The notes: generated by a model not told the origin, from the sequence alone. Positions 23,071-30,470 are shown, numbered from the stretch's first letter. The stretch: DNA of 64,000 bases from VBAS01 sp964508655 (GCA_964508655.1 CAZDUO010000003.1:38332-102331); one strand, 5' to 3'. A program made the numbers and translations.

Positions 23071-23922
23071 TTATTTAATAATTTTCCTAATCTTATTTGC
23101 CCCTTCAATTAATTCTTTCAGATATTCCCAGTTCTCCTTCTCCAGGCAACTTTTAAACTTTCTCAACTGCGAAATATGTTCATTCAGTACATCCAGCACA
23201 TTTTCCCGGTTTTGCATAAAGATGGGCACCCACATGCCGGGATTGCTTTTGGCCAGCCGCACTGTGCTTTCAAAACCGGCAGAGGCCAGCTCGAAAATCG
23301 CTTCTTCCTCTTTTTCTTTCTCCAGCACCGTATTTGCCAATGCAAAGGATGTGATGTGAGAAATATGACTCACATACGCCGCATGCAGGTCGTGGGCCAC
23401 AGCGTCCATCTCCAGCAGGTGCATGCCTGTTTTTTTAAACATATTTTTTGTCCACTCCAGCGCATCGGCATCGCTTTCACTTGGGTTGCAAATGATGACG
23501 GCCTTGTTTTCAAAGGCGCCATGTACCGCCGCTTCCGGGCCGCTATACTCCGTGCCCCACATGGGGTGAGTGGCCACCAGCCTTCCTCTTTTGGGGTGAT
23601 GGTTAGCTTTTTTTATCAGTTCTTCCTTGGTAGAGCCCAGCTCAATTACAATCTGTTTGTCCACTTTATCAAGAATGCCCGGCAGCAACTCAACGATGGC
23701 ATCCACCGGGATAGCCAGCACAATCACATCGGAATTCTGAATGGCTTCATCAAGGTTCATGATTTCATCTACCAGTTCCAGTTCCAATGCTTTATTCCGG
23801 TGCTCTTCGTTTGCCTCCACGCCAATCAGTTTGCTGGCAAGCCCCTTTTCATTCAGCTGCAAGGCCAGTGAGCCCCCGATGAGGCCGACTCCGACGATTA
23901 CGATTCTTTTTCGTTCCGACAT
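23071..23922 (-). CDS. tyrA: Prephenate dehydrogenase
   Basis: Oxidative decarboxylation of prephenate to 4-hydroxyphenylpyruvate on the tyrosine branch. 283 aa. N-terminal Rossmann fold IVGVGLIGGSLALQL (about 8-22). VIVLAIPVDAIVELLP and IELGSTKEELI follow, then the substrate-site stretch THPMWGTEYSGPEAA (about 118-132) and HAAYVSHISHITSFALA with the conserved His pair. No ACT domain, so feedback control would have to act elsewhere. It lies between the aminotransferase and DAHP synthase-mutase genes. Confidence 0.94.
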   Translation of the reverse strand: MSERKRIVIVGVGLIGGSLALQLNEKGLASKLIGVEANEEHRNKALELELVDEIMNLDEAIQNSDVIVLAIPVDAIVELLPGILDKVDKQIVIELGSTKEELIKKANHHPKRGRLVATHPMWGTEYSGPEAAVHGAFENKAVIICNPSESDADALEWTKNMFKKTGMHLLEMDAVAHDLHAAYVSHISHITSFALANTVLEKEKEEEAIFELASAGFESTVRLAKSNPGMWVPIFMQNRENVLDVLNEHISQLRKFKSCLEKENWEYLKELIEGANKIRKIIK

Positions 23923-23925
23923 GAA

Positions 23926-23953
23926 TTATTAATTACTGATTATTGATTATTGG
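23926..23953. repeat. AT-rich heptad-like repeat after the aminotransferase gene
   Basis: Degenerate ATTATTG/ATTAATT units (ATTATTAATTACTGATTATT...) lie between tyrA and the aminotransferase gene. A similar array in the opposite orientation lies on the other side of the aminotransferase gene (25195-25222). Confidence 0.45.
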
Positions 23954-23991
23954 GCTAAGAGTTCAAAAGAGATAAGGAGATGAATCTCTTT

Positions 23992-25191
23992 TTACCTCGT
24001 TTTCTCTTTTATTCTCTTAGCTGCTTCTTCAAATTTCTCTTCCGGGCTGCACAGGCTCACACGGATATAGTTATTACCCGCACTGCCGAATATTCCACCC
24101 GGTGTGATGAACACGCCGCACTCATATAAAATCTTATCACTCAAAACACCGCCAAGACCGAGAGGATGCTCTATCCCCTCCCTCTCCTTTGGAGAGGGAG
24201 GCCAGGAGGGTGAGGCTGCCCACACAAACATCCCCGCCTGTTGTGCAGAATATTTGCATTTCAGCAAATCCAGCAGCTCAAAAACCTTTTCTCTTCTTGC
24301 ACGGTACACTTTATTTACTTCATCATACCAACTTTTCGGCAGGCTCAGGGCCTTGGCTGCGGCCAGTTGCACCGGCAAAAACATGCCGCTGTCCATATTG
24401 CTTTTAAAGCGCAGCACATCATCTGTTTTTTCTTTTGCCCCACACAACATGCCCACCCGCCAGCCGGCCATGTTGTGGCTTTTGCTGAGGGAGTTCAGCT
24501 CAATCACGCAGTCTTTTGCTCCCGGCACACTCAGTATGCTCATCGGGTTTTCATTCAGTATAAAACTGTACGGGTTATCATGAATGATGAGAAGATTATT
24601 TTTTCTTCCAAAGTCAACCAGTTTTTCAAACAGCTCCTTTGAAGGAAGCTGACCCGTCGGCATTTGAGGGTAATTCACAAACATGAGCTTTGTCTTCCGC
24701 AGGTTTTTCTTTGATAGCTTTAAAAGGTCAGGCTCGTAATTATTCCTATCCCGGAGTTTATATTCAACAATTTTCCCTCCAGCCAGCAAGACGGCACTTC
24801 TGTATGTCGGGTAACCGGGATTGGGTACAAGCACCTCATCACCCTTATTCAAATAAGTCATACAGATATGCATAATGCCTTCCTTGCTTCCAATCAGCGG
24901 CAGAATTTCCGTGTCCGGATTCAAATCCACGTCATACCATTTTTTATACCACTCACTCATGGCCCTGCGCAGCACCGGCGAGCCTTTGTATGACTGATAG
25001 GCATGCACATTGGGCTTCACACTTTCCTCATTCAGCCTTTTTATCACATCCGGGTGCGGCGGCAGATCGGGGCTGCCAATGCCCAGGTTGATGACATTCT
25101 TTCCCTGCTTATTCAATTCATCAATCTCTCTCAGTTTCTGAGAAAAATAGTATTCGCCGATACCTTCCAGTCTTTTTGAAGTCGAAATCAT
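23992..25191 (-). CDS. Class I PLP aminotransferase, probably aromatic, with a translated repeat
   Basis: 399 aa, fold type I aminotransferase similar to aspartate/LL-diaminopimelate aminotransferases. GIGSPDLPPHP is near the N-terminus, PNPGYPTYRSAVLLAGG near residue 107, and the PLP lysine is in NSLSKSHNMAGWRVGM (about 233-248). The C-terminus has GVFITPGGIFGSAGNNYIRVSL. Position between pheA and tyrA suggests it performs the last transamination to Phe and/or Tyr; this is inference. Residues about 324-347 (SPSWPPSPKEREGIEHPLGL) are encoded by a palindromic repeat of the family inserted in aroC and sit in a variable surface loop. Confidence 0.88.
   Translation of the reverse strand: MISTSKRLEGIGEYYFSQKLREIDELNKQGKNVINLGIGSPDLPPHPDVIKRLNEESVKPNVHAYQSYKGSPVLRRAMSEWYKKWYDVDLNPDTEILPLIGSKEGIMHICMTYLNKGDEVLVPNPGYPTYRSAVLLAGGKIVEYKLRDRNNYEPDLLKLSKKNLRKTKLMFVNYPQMPTGQLPSKELFEKLVDFGRKNNLLIIHDNPYSFILNENPMSILSVPGAKDCVIELNSLSKSHNMAGWRVGMLCGAKEKTDDVLRFKSNMDSGMFLPVQLAAAKALSLPKSWYDEVNKVYRARREKVFELLDLLKCKYSAQQAGMFVWAASPSWPPSPKEREGIEHPLGLGGVLSDKILYECGVFITPGGIFGSAGNNYIRVSLCSPEEKFEEAAKRIKEKTR
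24174..24215 (-). repeat. Palindromic repeat translated inside the aminotransferase gene
   Basis: On the minus strand CCTCACCCTCCTGGCCTC leads into CCCTCTCCAAAGGAGAGGG. This matches the lower end of the aroC element (plus strand 16983-17022), which has CCTCACCCTCCCGGCCTC then CTCTCTCCTTTGGAGAGGG. It is the opposite end type to the one in aroA. Confidence 0.8.
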
Positions 25192-25194
25192 AAA

Positions 25195-25222
25195 TCAAAT
25201 AATCAATAATTAATAATTAATA
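25195..25222. repeat. AT-rich heptad-like array before the aminotransferase gene
   Basis: AATAATCAATAATTAATAAT then TAATAA: AATAATT-type heptads in the 34-base gap between pheA and the aminotransferase gene. Inverse relative to 23926-23953. Confidence 0.45.
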
Positions 25223-25225
25223 AAC

Positions 25226-26110
25226 CTACTTCCACTCTCCCCGCTTATACACTCCATAAATTTTCACTTCCTGCGTTATCGGTCTTATCTGCTCAATCAC
25301 GTTTTCAAACTGCCCGAGGGTTTCAAATTCCATATCGGCATGAAAGCTGTATTTGAAATCAGTGCCGGGAATAGGAAAACTTTGCAGCTTGCTCAGGTTG
25401 ATGCCGCCATCAGCAATTCTGGTAAGCACCCGGGCAAGGCTTCCTCTCGAATGGTCGGTATGAAAATTTACCGAAGCCTTATTGGCGCCATCCACCGGAT
25501 GAGCCGCATCCTGCCGCTGCAGTACCAGAAATCTTGTGTAATTGTTTTTCAAAGTATGAATATTCGGAACGATGATTTCGAGCTGAAACAACTCAGCCGC
25601 CAGCTTGCTGGCAATGGCAGCGATGTGTATGCTCTTGTGCTGGTGCACATGTTTTGCACTCAGCGCCGTGTCTTCGGTCTCCACCAGTTTCCATTTGTGT
25701 TTATCCAGGAAATCGTAGCACTGCTGCAGCGCCATGGTGTGTGAATGTACTTCCCGGATGTCTTCCAGCTTCACCCCGGGGTTCACCATCAGGTGTTGTT
25801 TGATTTGCAAATAAATCTCGCCGATGATTTTGAGGTTTGATTTCTGAAGCAGGTTGTAATTGGGCAAAATACTGCCCGCAATGGAATTTTCAATGGCCAT
25901 CACACCGCCATCGCTTTCTTTTTTGCTGCAGGCAATCTTTACCACTTCACGAAAAGTAGCACAAGGAATCACTTCCACATCTTTGCCCAAAAACTGCTGC
26001 GCCGCCACTTGGTGAAAGCTGCCTTCGTAACCCTGGATGGCATACCCCCTCCGCCCCCTGAATGGAGAACCGGAAGCCTCTTTTTGAATTATTACTTCTT
26101 TCTCTGACAT
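25226..26110 (-). CDS. pheA: Prephenate dehydratase with ACT domain
   Basis: Prephenate to phenylpyruvate on the phenylalanine branch. 294 aa. The PDT domain (about 22-200) has the start GYEGSFHQVAAQQFLG, GVMAIENSIAGSILPNY, and the catalytic TRF motif in NNYTRFLVLQ. The C-terminal ACT domain (about 212-290) has SLARVLTRIADGGINLSKLQ and FKYSFHADMEFE, the site where Phe normally inhibits. There is no chorismate mutase domain; that activity is on the DAHP synthase fusion. First structural gene of the aromatic operon, 40 bases after an intrinsic terminator that follows an aromatic-rich leader peptide. Confidence 0.95.
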   Translation of the reverse strand: MSEKEVIIQKEASGSPFRGRRGYAIQGYEGSFHQVAAQQFLGKDVEVIPCATFREVVKIACSKKESDGGVMAIENSIAGSILPNYNLLQKSNLKIIGEIYLQIKQHLMVNPGVKLEDIREVHSHTMALQQCYDFLDKHKWKLVETEDTALSAKHVHQHKSIHIAAIASKLAAELFQLEIIVPNIHTLKNNYTRFLVLQRQDAAHPVDGANKASVNFHTDHSRGSLARVLTRIADGGINLSKLQSFPIPGTDFKYSFHADMEFETLGQFENVIEQIRPITQEVKIYGVYKRGEWK

Positions 26111-26149
26111 AAACTTTACTTTACAGTCTGCCTGTACCCGGTGACAGGT

Positions 26150-26177
26150 AAAAAAAATCCCCCGACTCTGTCGGGGG
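26150..26177 (-). terminator. Attenuator terminator of the aromatic operon
   Basis: On the minus strand CCCCCGAC and its complement GTCGGGGG pair through an 8-bp GC stem with a 3-base loop, followed directly by ATTTTTTTT. It lies between the leader peptide (stop codon at 26207) and the pheA start (26110), so read-through would be needed for expression. CGGGGG at 26228-26233, within leader codons 22-23, can pair with the upstream CCCCCG arm and would prevent the terminator. Confidence 0.82.
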
Positions 26178-26206
26178 AATCTTATGTTGATTTTAGCTTA
26201 CACTAC

Positions 26207-26296
26207 TTATGCTTTCAACAAAAGCAACCCCCGCTTCCGGTTAAAGAAGAAATAGTAATAAAAATAAAACCAGCGGTATGCTTTTGTCTTTATCAT
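26207..26296 (-). CDS. Aromatic leader peptide (attenuation of the pheA-aro operon)
   Basis: 29 codons plus TAA. Residues 7-18 read YRWFYFYYYFFF: one Trp, five Tyr and five Phe among twelve, followed by NRKRGLLLLKA. This is the expected composition for a leader that senses Phe, Tyr and Trp charging; E. coli PheL is the known analogue. The ATG lies 7 bases after the -7 promoter element, so translation would be nearly leaderless. An overlapping frame starting ATGCACAAT (26303) is disfavoured because its ATG would lie upstream of the likely transcription start. Confidence 0.8.
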   Translation of the reverse strand: MIKTKAYRWFYFYYYFFFNRKRGLLLLKA

Positions 26297-26303
26297 TGTG
26301 CAT

Positions 26304-26334
26304 CAAAAATAACTATTCATTTGCAAGACACAAA
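26304..26334 (-). promoter_or_regulatory. Promoter of the aromatic amino acid operon
   Basis: Minus-strand TTTG (26331-26334), 19-base spacer, TATTTTTG (26304-26311): an exact match to the Bacteroidota primary-sigma consensus TTTG-N19/20-TANNTTTG. Transcription would begin about 5-7 bases downstream, at or just before the leader peptide ATG. Confidence 0.75.
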
Positions 26335-26374
26335 CCTTTTACCTAAAAAATATACAAGCCGATACAAGTGTTTG

Positions 26375-26410
26375 TAAAAAAATTAGCCATCCCGAATTAC
26401 CAGGATGGCC
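26375..26410 (-). terminator. Intrinsic terminator of the small lipoprotein gene
   Basis: Minus-strand GCCATCC (26403-26409 complement) pairs with GGATGGC (26386-26392 complement), followed by TAATTTTTTT. It separates the lipoprotein transcript from the aromatic operon promoter about 40 bases further on. Confidence 0.85.
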
Positions 26411-26442
26411 CCAAACGATTGCTTGCCAAATTAAAAAAATCC

Positions 26443-26616
26443 TTACTTGGCTGCAGCTGAAGTATCTGCTTTAGCAGTAGTATCCATAGCAGGTTGAGCA
26501 TCTGTAGCTGCAGGAGTAGTTGCTGTAGTGTCTGCAGGTTTTACTTCTTCACCATTTCCACCGCTGTTGCATGCTGCCAGGGCTGCGATAGCCAGTACAT
26601 AAAAAAGCTTTTTCAT
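26443..26616 (-). CDS. Small Ala/Thr-rich lipoprotein
   Basis: 57 aa. The signal peptide KKLFYVLAIAALAAC gives a lipobox (LAAC) with Cys at 16. The mature part is acidic and made of repeated Pro/Ala/Thr/Asp (DTTATTPAATDAQPAMDTTA). No domain is recognised; proteins like this are frequent, poorly characterised lipoproteins in Bacteroidota. Monocistronic, with its own terminator. Confidence 0.75.
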   Translation of the reverse strand: MKKLFYVLAIAALAACNSGGNGEEVKPADTTATTPAATDAQPAMDTTAKADTSAAAK

Positions 26617-26718
26617 GTTTTGTCTGTTTTTTGATTTTGTTTAAACAATTAAATTTTGGATTTATTCCGGTTTTAAAAAAAGGTAACCCGCTTCCAATTG
26701 ATTTTTTTATTTTTCTTT

Positions 26719-26740
26719 GGGTTACAATTTCACATAACCC
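26719..26740. promoter_or_regulatory. Inverted repeat upstream of the ECF sigma gene
   Basis: GGGTTA (26719-26724) and TAACCC (26735-26740) form a short dyad 17 bases before the GTG start. Another GGTAACCC occurs at about 26681. A possible operator; no protein is assigned. Confidence 0.3.
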
Positions 26741-26757
26741 GTATTAAAACCTGTAGA

Positions 26758-27324
26758 GTGAACCCTGATATTAAAGACCAAGATTTACTTAAAGGGCTGG
26801 CGCTGAACGATAAGAAAGCTGTGGAAACTATTTACCGGGACAACTATAACATGGTGCAAAGCCTGGTGATAAATAATAACGGAACGGTGCAGGAGGCTAA
26901 GGATGTGTTTCAGGAAGGGATGATTGTTTTGTTTGAAAAAGCCCGGTCGGGCAGTTTTGAGCTTAATTGCCAGCTGAAAACTTATATTTATTCCGTATGC
27001 CGCCGAATCTGGCTTAAACGATTACAACAAATTAACCGTTTTAGCATCGAAGCAGATAGCATGGCAGAGGTAGTGCCGGTGGAAGAGGACCTGGAGGAAC
27101 ATGAGAAAAAAGACCAGGAGTTTAAGATGCTGGAAAAAGCAATCGGCAACTTAGGCGAACCCTGTAAAAGCCTGATTGAAGCTTTTTACATTCAGAAAAA
27201 AAACATGCAGGATATCGCCGGCCAGTTTGGTTACACCAATGCCGACAATGCCAAGAACCAGAAGTACAAATGCCTGATGCGACTGAAAAAAATCTTTTTT
27301 GCCCAATATAAAAATGGAAAGTGA
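26758..27324 (+). CDS. ECF-type RNA polymerase sigma factor
   Basis: 188 aa from GTG 26758; the frame continues upstream to 26698, but the homologous start is around NPDIKDQDLLKGLALNDKKA. Region 2 contains KDVFQEGMIVLFEKARSGSF and LKTYIYSVCRRIWLKRLQ. Region 4 (LGEPCKSLIEAFYIQKKNMQDIAGQFGYT) has a helix-turn-helix. It resembles Chitinophagaceae ECF factors and lacks an obvious classical zinc-binding anti-sigma gene. Its TGA stop overlaps the ATG of the next gene (TGATG), pointing to stoichiometric co-synthesis with a membrane serine protease. Confidence 0.9.
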   Translation: MNPDIKDQDLLKGLALNDKKAVETIYRDNYNMVQSLVINNNGTVQEAKDVFQEGMIVLFEKARSGSFELNCQLKTYIYSVCRRIWLKRLQQINRFSIEADSMAEVVPVEEDLEEHEKKDQEFKMLEKAIGNLGEPCKSLIEAFYIQKKNMQDIAGQFGYTNADNAKNQKYKCLMRLKKIFFAQYKNGK

Positions 27325-28430
27325 TGGAAGACATTCAGATACTGGAAACCGTTGAACGCTACATCCGCGGCGAAATGCGGCCGGATGAGCGGGTGTATTT
27401 TGAGCAGCTCCGCAAAAGCAATCCTGAAATTGACCAGCTGGTGGTGGAGCACACCCTGTTTATTCATAAAATGAATGAAATGGGTGAACTGCGCAAATAC
27501 AAAACCAGCTTAAATGACGTGCACACGGGTCTTTCAGAAAAAGGTTTAATCAACTCTGAAAGATTAAAAGGAAAGGCAAAAGTAATTTACCTGTGGAACC
27601 GTTACAAGCGGGTGGCGGCCATTGCTGCCTCTATTGCGGGCATCACTACACTTACCATCAGCGCCCTGGTGTGGTATGTTTCTCCCAAACCGCCAACGGA
27701 TAAAATTGAATTGCTCGACCGGAAAATCAGGGAACAGCAGAATAAAACCTACCAGCTGAGCAAGGAGATTGACAATGTAAAAAGCAAGGTGACAGAGCCG
27801 GAAGTGAACTACAAAACCGGGGGTTCGGGTTTTATTATTGATGTGAAAGGCTATTTGGTAACCAACCACCATGTGGTTGAGGGAGCAAAATTCATTGCAG
27901 TGGAAACCCATAAAGGCGAAGAATTTAAGGCAAAAGTGGTTTTTGAAGATAAAACCCGGGATATTGCTATCCTGAAAATTACGGATGACTCATTCAAACC
28001 GCTTTCATCCATTCCGTATGCCATCAATAAATCCTCTGCAGATCTTGCTGCCCCTATTTTTACACTAGGATATCCACGCAACGAAATTGTATATGGGCAG
28101 GGTTATCTCAGTGCAAAGACCGGTTTCCAGGGCGATACGCTCAGCTGCCAGATTGAAGTGGCTGCCAACAGCGGCAACAGCGGCAGCCCCATCCTGAACA
28201 AATATGGTGAAGTAATTGGGGTGCTGAACGGACGCCAGACCAATGCGGAAGGCTTTGCATTTGCTATTCACTCAAAATACATCTACACCGCCATTGAAGA
28301 ACTGAAGAAAAAAGATACATCTTATAACCGGATAAAATTACCGGCAACATCGAGCATCAAAAATGCGGAGAGGGAACAGCAGGTGAAAAAAATTGAAAAC
28401 TTTGTGTTCATGGTAAAAGTGAACCGGTAA
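27324..28430 (+). CDS. Membrane-anchored trypsin-like serine protease with anti-sigma-like N-terminus
   Basis: 368 aa from ATG 27324. The N-terminal cytoplasmic region of about 95 residues (YIRGEMRPDERVYFEQLRKS) has the look of an anti-sigma domain. One transmembrane helix lies at about 100-120 (AAIAASIAGITTLTISALVWY), a coiled-coil linker at about 130-150, and an HtrA/S1-type protease domain at about 165-345. Triad candidates are His in TNHHVVEG, Asp in RDIAILK and Ser in NSGNSGSPI. No PDZ domain. Coupled to the sigma gene by stop/start overlap. The topology suggests one protein that both tethers the sigma factor and acts in the periplasm; this is inference. Confidence 0.85.
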   Translation: MEDIQILETVERYIRGEMRPDERVYFEQLRKSNPEIDQLVVEHTLFIHKMNEMGELRKYKTSLNDVHTGLSEKGLINSERLKGKAKVIYLWNRYKRVAAIAASIAGITTLTISALVWYVSPKPPTDKIELLDRKIREQQNKTYQLSKEIDNVKSKVTEPEVNYKTGGSGFIIDVKGYLVTNHHVVEGAKFIAVETHKGEEFKAKVVFEDKTRDIAILKITDDSFKPLSSIPYAINKSSADLAAPIFTLGYPRNEIVYGQGYLSAKTGFQGDTLSCQIEVAANSGNSGSPILNKYGEVIGVLNGRQTNAEGFAFAIHSKYIYTAIEELKKKDTSYNRIKLPATSSIKNAEREQQVKKIENFVFMVKVNR

Positions 28431-28448
28431 ACACTCTAAAAATTTTTT

Positions 28449-28476
28449 ATAAAAGCTGCCCGGTGCAGCTTTTTTT
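28449..28476. terminator. Intrinsic terminator after the protease gene
   Basis: GCTGC and GCAGC enclose CCGGT, preceded by an A-run and followed by TTTTTTT. It lies between the convergent protease and nucleotidyltransferase genes and can serve both. Confidence 0.75.
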
Positions 28477-29377
28477 ATTCCCGGATGTTTTCAGGATATA
28501 TGCCATCTTCTACCAGCTTCTTCAAACTGGCCCGCACGGCCGGTGCATCTTCTTTGTAGGTGACACCAAACCACTGTGCAGATGTGTGAATGACTTTTAT
28601 AATACCTGCGCCGTCCTTGATAAACCTGTCGGCCACAATGGGGATAAAAAATTCGGCTTTGGGATTGGTAATATTTTCAGACAGAAATTCCCGGAAAATC
28701 TTCTTGCTGAATTCGAAAATGGATGGATGAAAACACCAGAAGTTCATGGATACATGCGTATCCAGCGGGAGTTCACGCGGCTGATGCTCATCTTCACAAA
28801 CGATCACATTCCCCCTCCTCGATACGTTTAGTCTTTCCACTACCGAAACCAGGTTGCCGGCGCCATCCACCTGGCACACGCCGCGGTTTACAGTACCGTG
28901 GTCGGAAAGTGTTTTCAAAAGTTCGTAACCGATAATGGAGTACACGTTTTCGCTGCAGCCATTCTGTAAAAAATCCTGCGCTTTTTTAAAAGCATCCCTG
29001 TCGTAAAAATCATCTGCATTGATTACGGCAAACGGCCCCTGAATATTTTTTTCAGCACACAGCACCGCATGCGCTGTGCCCCAGGGTTTGCTTCTGTCAG
29101 CAGGGATAGTAAAGCCCTCCGCATAATCACTGAGTTCCTGGAAAGCATATTCCGTCTTTATCCTTTGCTCAATTGTACTGCCTATGGCTTCCCTGAAATT
29201 TTTTTCAAACTCCCTGCGGATGATAAACACCACCTTGCCAAAGCCTGTGCGGATGGCGTCGTAAATGGAGTAGTCCATGATGGTTTCTCCGGATGGCCCG
29301 AAGCCTTCCACCTGTTTCATACTGCCGTAACGGGATGCCATGCCTGCCGCTAAAATCACCAGCGCCGGTTTCATCAT
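28475..29377 (-). CDS. Sugar-phosphate nucleotidyltransferase-like protein
   Basis: 300 aa. N-terminal nucleotide-binding signature LVILAAGMASRYGSMKQVE (G-x-G-T-R variant), KPWGTAHAVLCAEKNI, and the metal-binding NADDFYDRDAF near residue 120. A C-terminal extension follows DTHVSMNFWCFHPSIFEF. These features place it in the NTP-transferase (GT-A-like) family of NDP-sugar pyrophosphorylases. The sugar and nucleotide cannot be assigned. Two adjacent ATGs (29377, 29374) are equally good. No sugar-biosynthesis neighbours are present. Confidence 0.85.
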   Translation of the reverse strand: MMKPALVILAAGMASRYGSMKQVEGFGPSGETIMDYSIYDAIRTGFGKVVFIIRREFEKNFREAIGSTIEQRIKTEYAFQELSDYAEGFTIPADRSKPWGTAHAVLCAEKNIQGPFAVINADDFYDRDAFKKAQDFLQNGCSENVYSIIGYELLKTLSDHGTVNRGVCQVDGAGNLVSVVERLNVSRRGNVIVCEDEHQPRELPLDTHVSMNFWCFHPSIFEFSKKIFREFLSENITNPKAEFFIPIVADRFIKDGAGIIKVIHTSAQWFGVTYKEDAPAVRASLKKLVEDGIYPENIRE

Positions 29378-29437
29378 AAAATTTTTAAGCGCTGCGAAAA
29401 TAAATAAATTCGCTGCTAAACAGCTTTCTGTTTGCTG

Positions 29438-30400
29438 ATGCTGCCGGATATTTCTAAAATCACTGTGGATGAACTTTCACTGCCCGCTTTTGAAAAAAGC
29501 CGGATAACAGCTGATATGCTGAGGCTCGACAAAATTCATCCAGTTATTTCCGGCAACAAATGGTTCAAGCTGAAATATCATCTCGAAAATTTTTTTGCAG
29601 GAAATTATCATGGCCTTCTCACTTTCGGCGGCGCCTGGTCAAACCATATTGTGGCCACTGCCTGCGCCTGCTTTTTGCAAAAAATAAAAAGCGCTGGTAT
29701 CATCAGGGGCGAAAAACCGGCGCAACTCTCCTCTACTCTGCAGCAAGCAGTGAGCTATGGCATGCAATTGAAATTTATTTCCCGGGCTGACTATAAACAA
29801 AAAGACAAAGCGGAATTCAGGGAAACAATAGAAAAAGAATTCCCTGGTTATTATTTCATTCCTGAAGGAGGTGCCGGCCCCGATGGTGAAAAAGGGGCTG
29901 CGGAAATTTTACAACTGGTAAATCCAGCAGCTTATTCACATATTATGTGTGCAGCAGGCACAGGCACCATGATGAGGGGATTGGTTTCGGCAGCAATAAA
30001 TCATCAACAAATTATCGGGATCCCTGTATTGAAACTCACAAATGAAAACGATTCATCGGTTGCTGAGACAAGAGACACGTTATCCCCCGGTGAAAAAAAT
30101 GATTCATCCTTAGTAGAGACAGGGTATGCCCAGTCACAACAAAATAAAAAACCGGTTCAAATTCCCGGTTACCATTTCGGCGGATATGCAAAATACAATG
30201 GCACCCTCATTGATTTTATGAACGAGTTTTACAGGCAAACCTCCATCCCCACAGATTTTGTTTATACGGGCAAACTGCTGCTTGCAGTAAATGACCTGGC
30301 CGCCAAAAATTTTTTTTTGCCGGGCAGCCGTTTACTCATTATTCACAGCGGTGGGTTGCAGGGCAATGCTTCCCTGCCAAAAGGAACGTTAATCTTTTAG
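29438..30400 (+). CDS. ACC deaminase/D-cysteine desulfhydrase-like PLP enzyme with a translated repeat
   Basis: 320 aa from ATG 29438. Fold type II PLP enzyme: the lysine is in HPVISGNKWFKLKYHL (about residue 40), followed by LLTFGGAWSNHIVATA. FIPEGGAGPDGEKGAAEI and AAGTGTMMRGLV form the phosphate-binding part. Substrate could be ACC, D-cysteine or another amino acid. Residues about 204-237 (NDSSVAETRDTLSPGEK then NDSSLVETGYA) are two copies of a 33-bp DNA repeat, absent from the expected loop between IIGIPVLKL and PGYHFGGYAKY. Confidence 0.82.
   Translation: MLPDISKITVDELSLPAFEKSRITADMLRLDKIHPVISGNKWFKLKYHLENFFAGNYHGLLTFGGAWSNHIVATACACFLQKIKSAGIIRGEKPAQLSSTLQQAVSYGMQLKFISRADYKQKDKAEFRETIEKEFPGYYFIPEGGAGPDGEKGAAEILQLVNPAAYSHIMCAAGTGTMMRGLVSAAINHQQIIGIPVLKLTNENDSSVAETRDTLSPGEKNDSSLVETGYAQSQQNKKPVQIPGYHFGGYAKYNGTLIDFMNEFYRQTSIPTDFVYTGKLLLAVNDLAAKNFFLPGSRLLIIHSGGLQGNASLPKGTLIF
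30047..30130 (+). repeat. Translated direct repeats in the ACC-deaminase-like gene
   Basis: Two related 33-bp units (30047-30079 and 30098-30130), both starting AA(C/T)GATTCATC and running through GAGACA, offset by 51 bp (17 codons). The second ends in a half-palindrome AGACAGGGTATGCCC. Confidence 0.6.
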
Positions 30401-30426
30401 CGTTTGCATTCTGCATGCTATCTTTG
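30396..30426 (+). promoter_or_regulatory. Candidate promoter for the 30471 gene
   Basis: TATCTTTG (30419-30426) fits the -7 consensus TANNTTTG. TTTA overlapping the stop codon of the upstream gene lies 19 bases before it (one mismatch to TTTG). The ATG is 44 bases downstream. Confidence 0.45.
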
Positions 30427-30470
30427 CCTTGTTGAGGAAAAGAATCCGGAAGTTAATTCGTTTAATATCC

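Noticed and set aside
26241..26303. Alternative leader ORF starting ATGCACAAT, Leu-rich, ending TAA
   Set aside because: Its ATG directly follows the -7 element and would lie upstream of the expected transcription start; the +1-shifted aromatic frame fits both promoter position and operon function.
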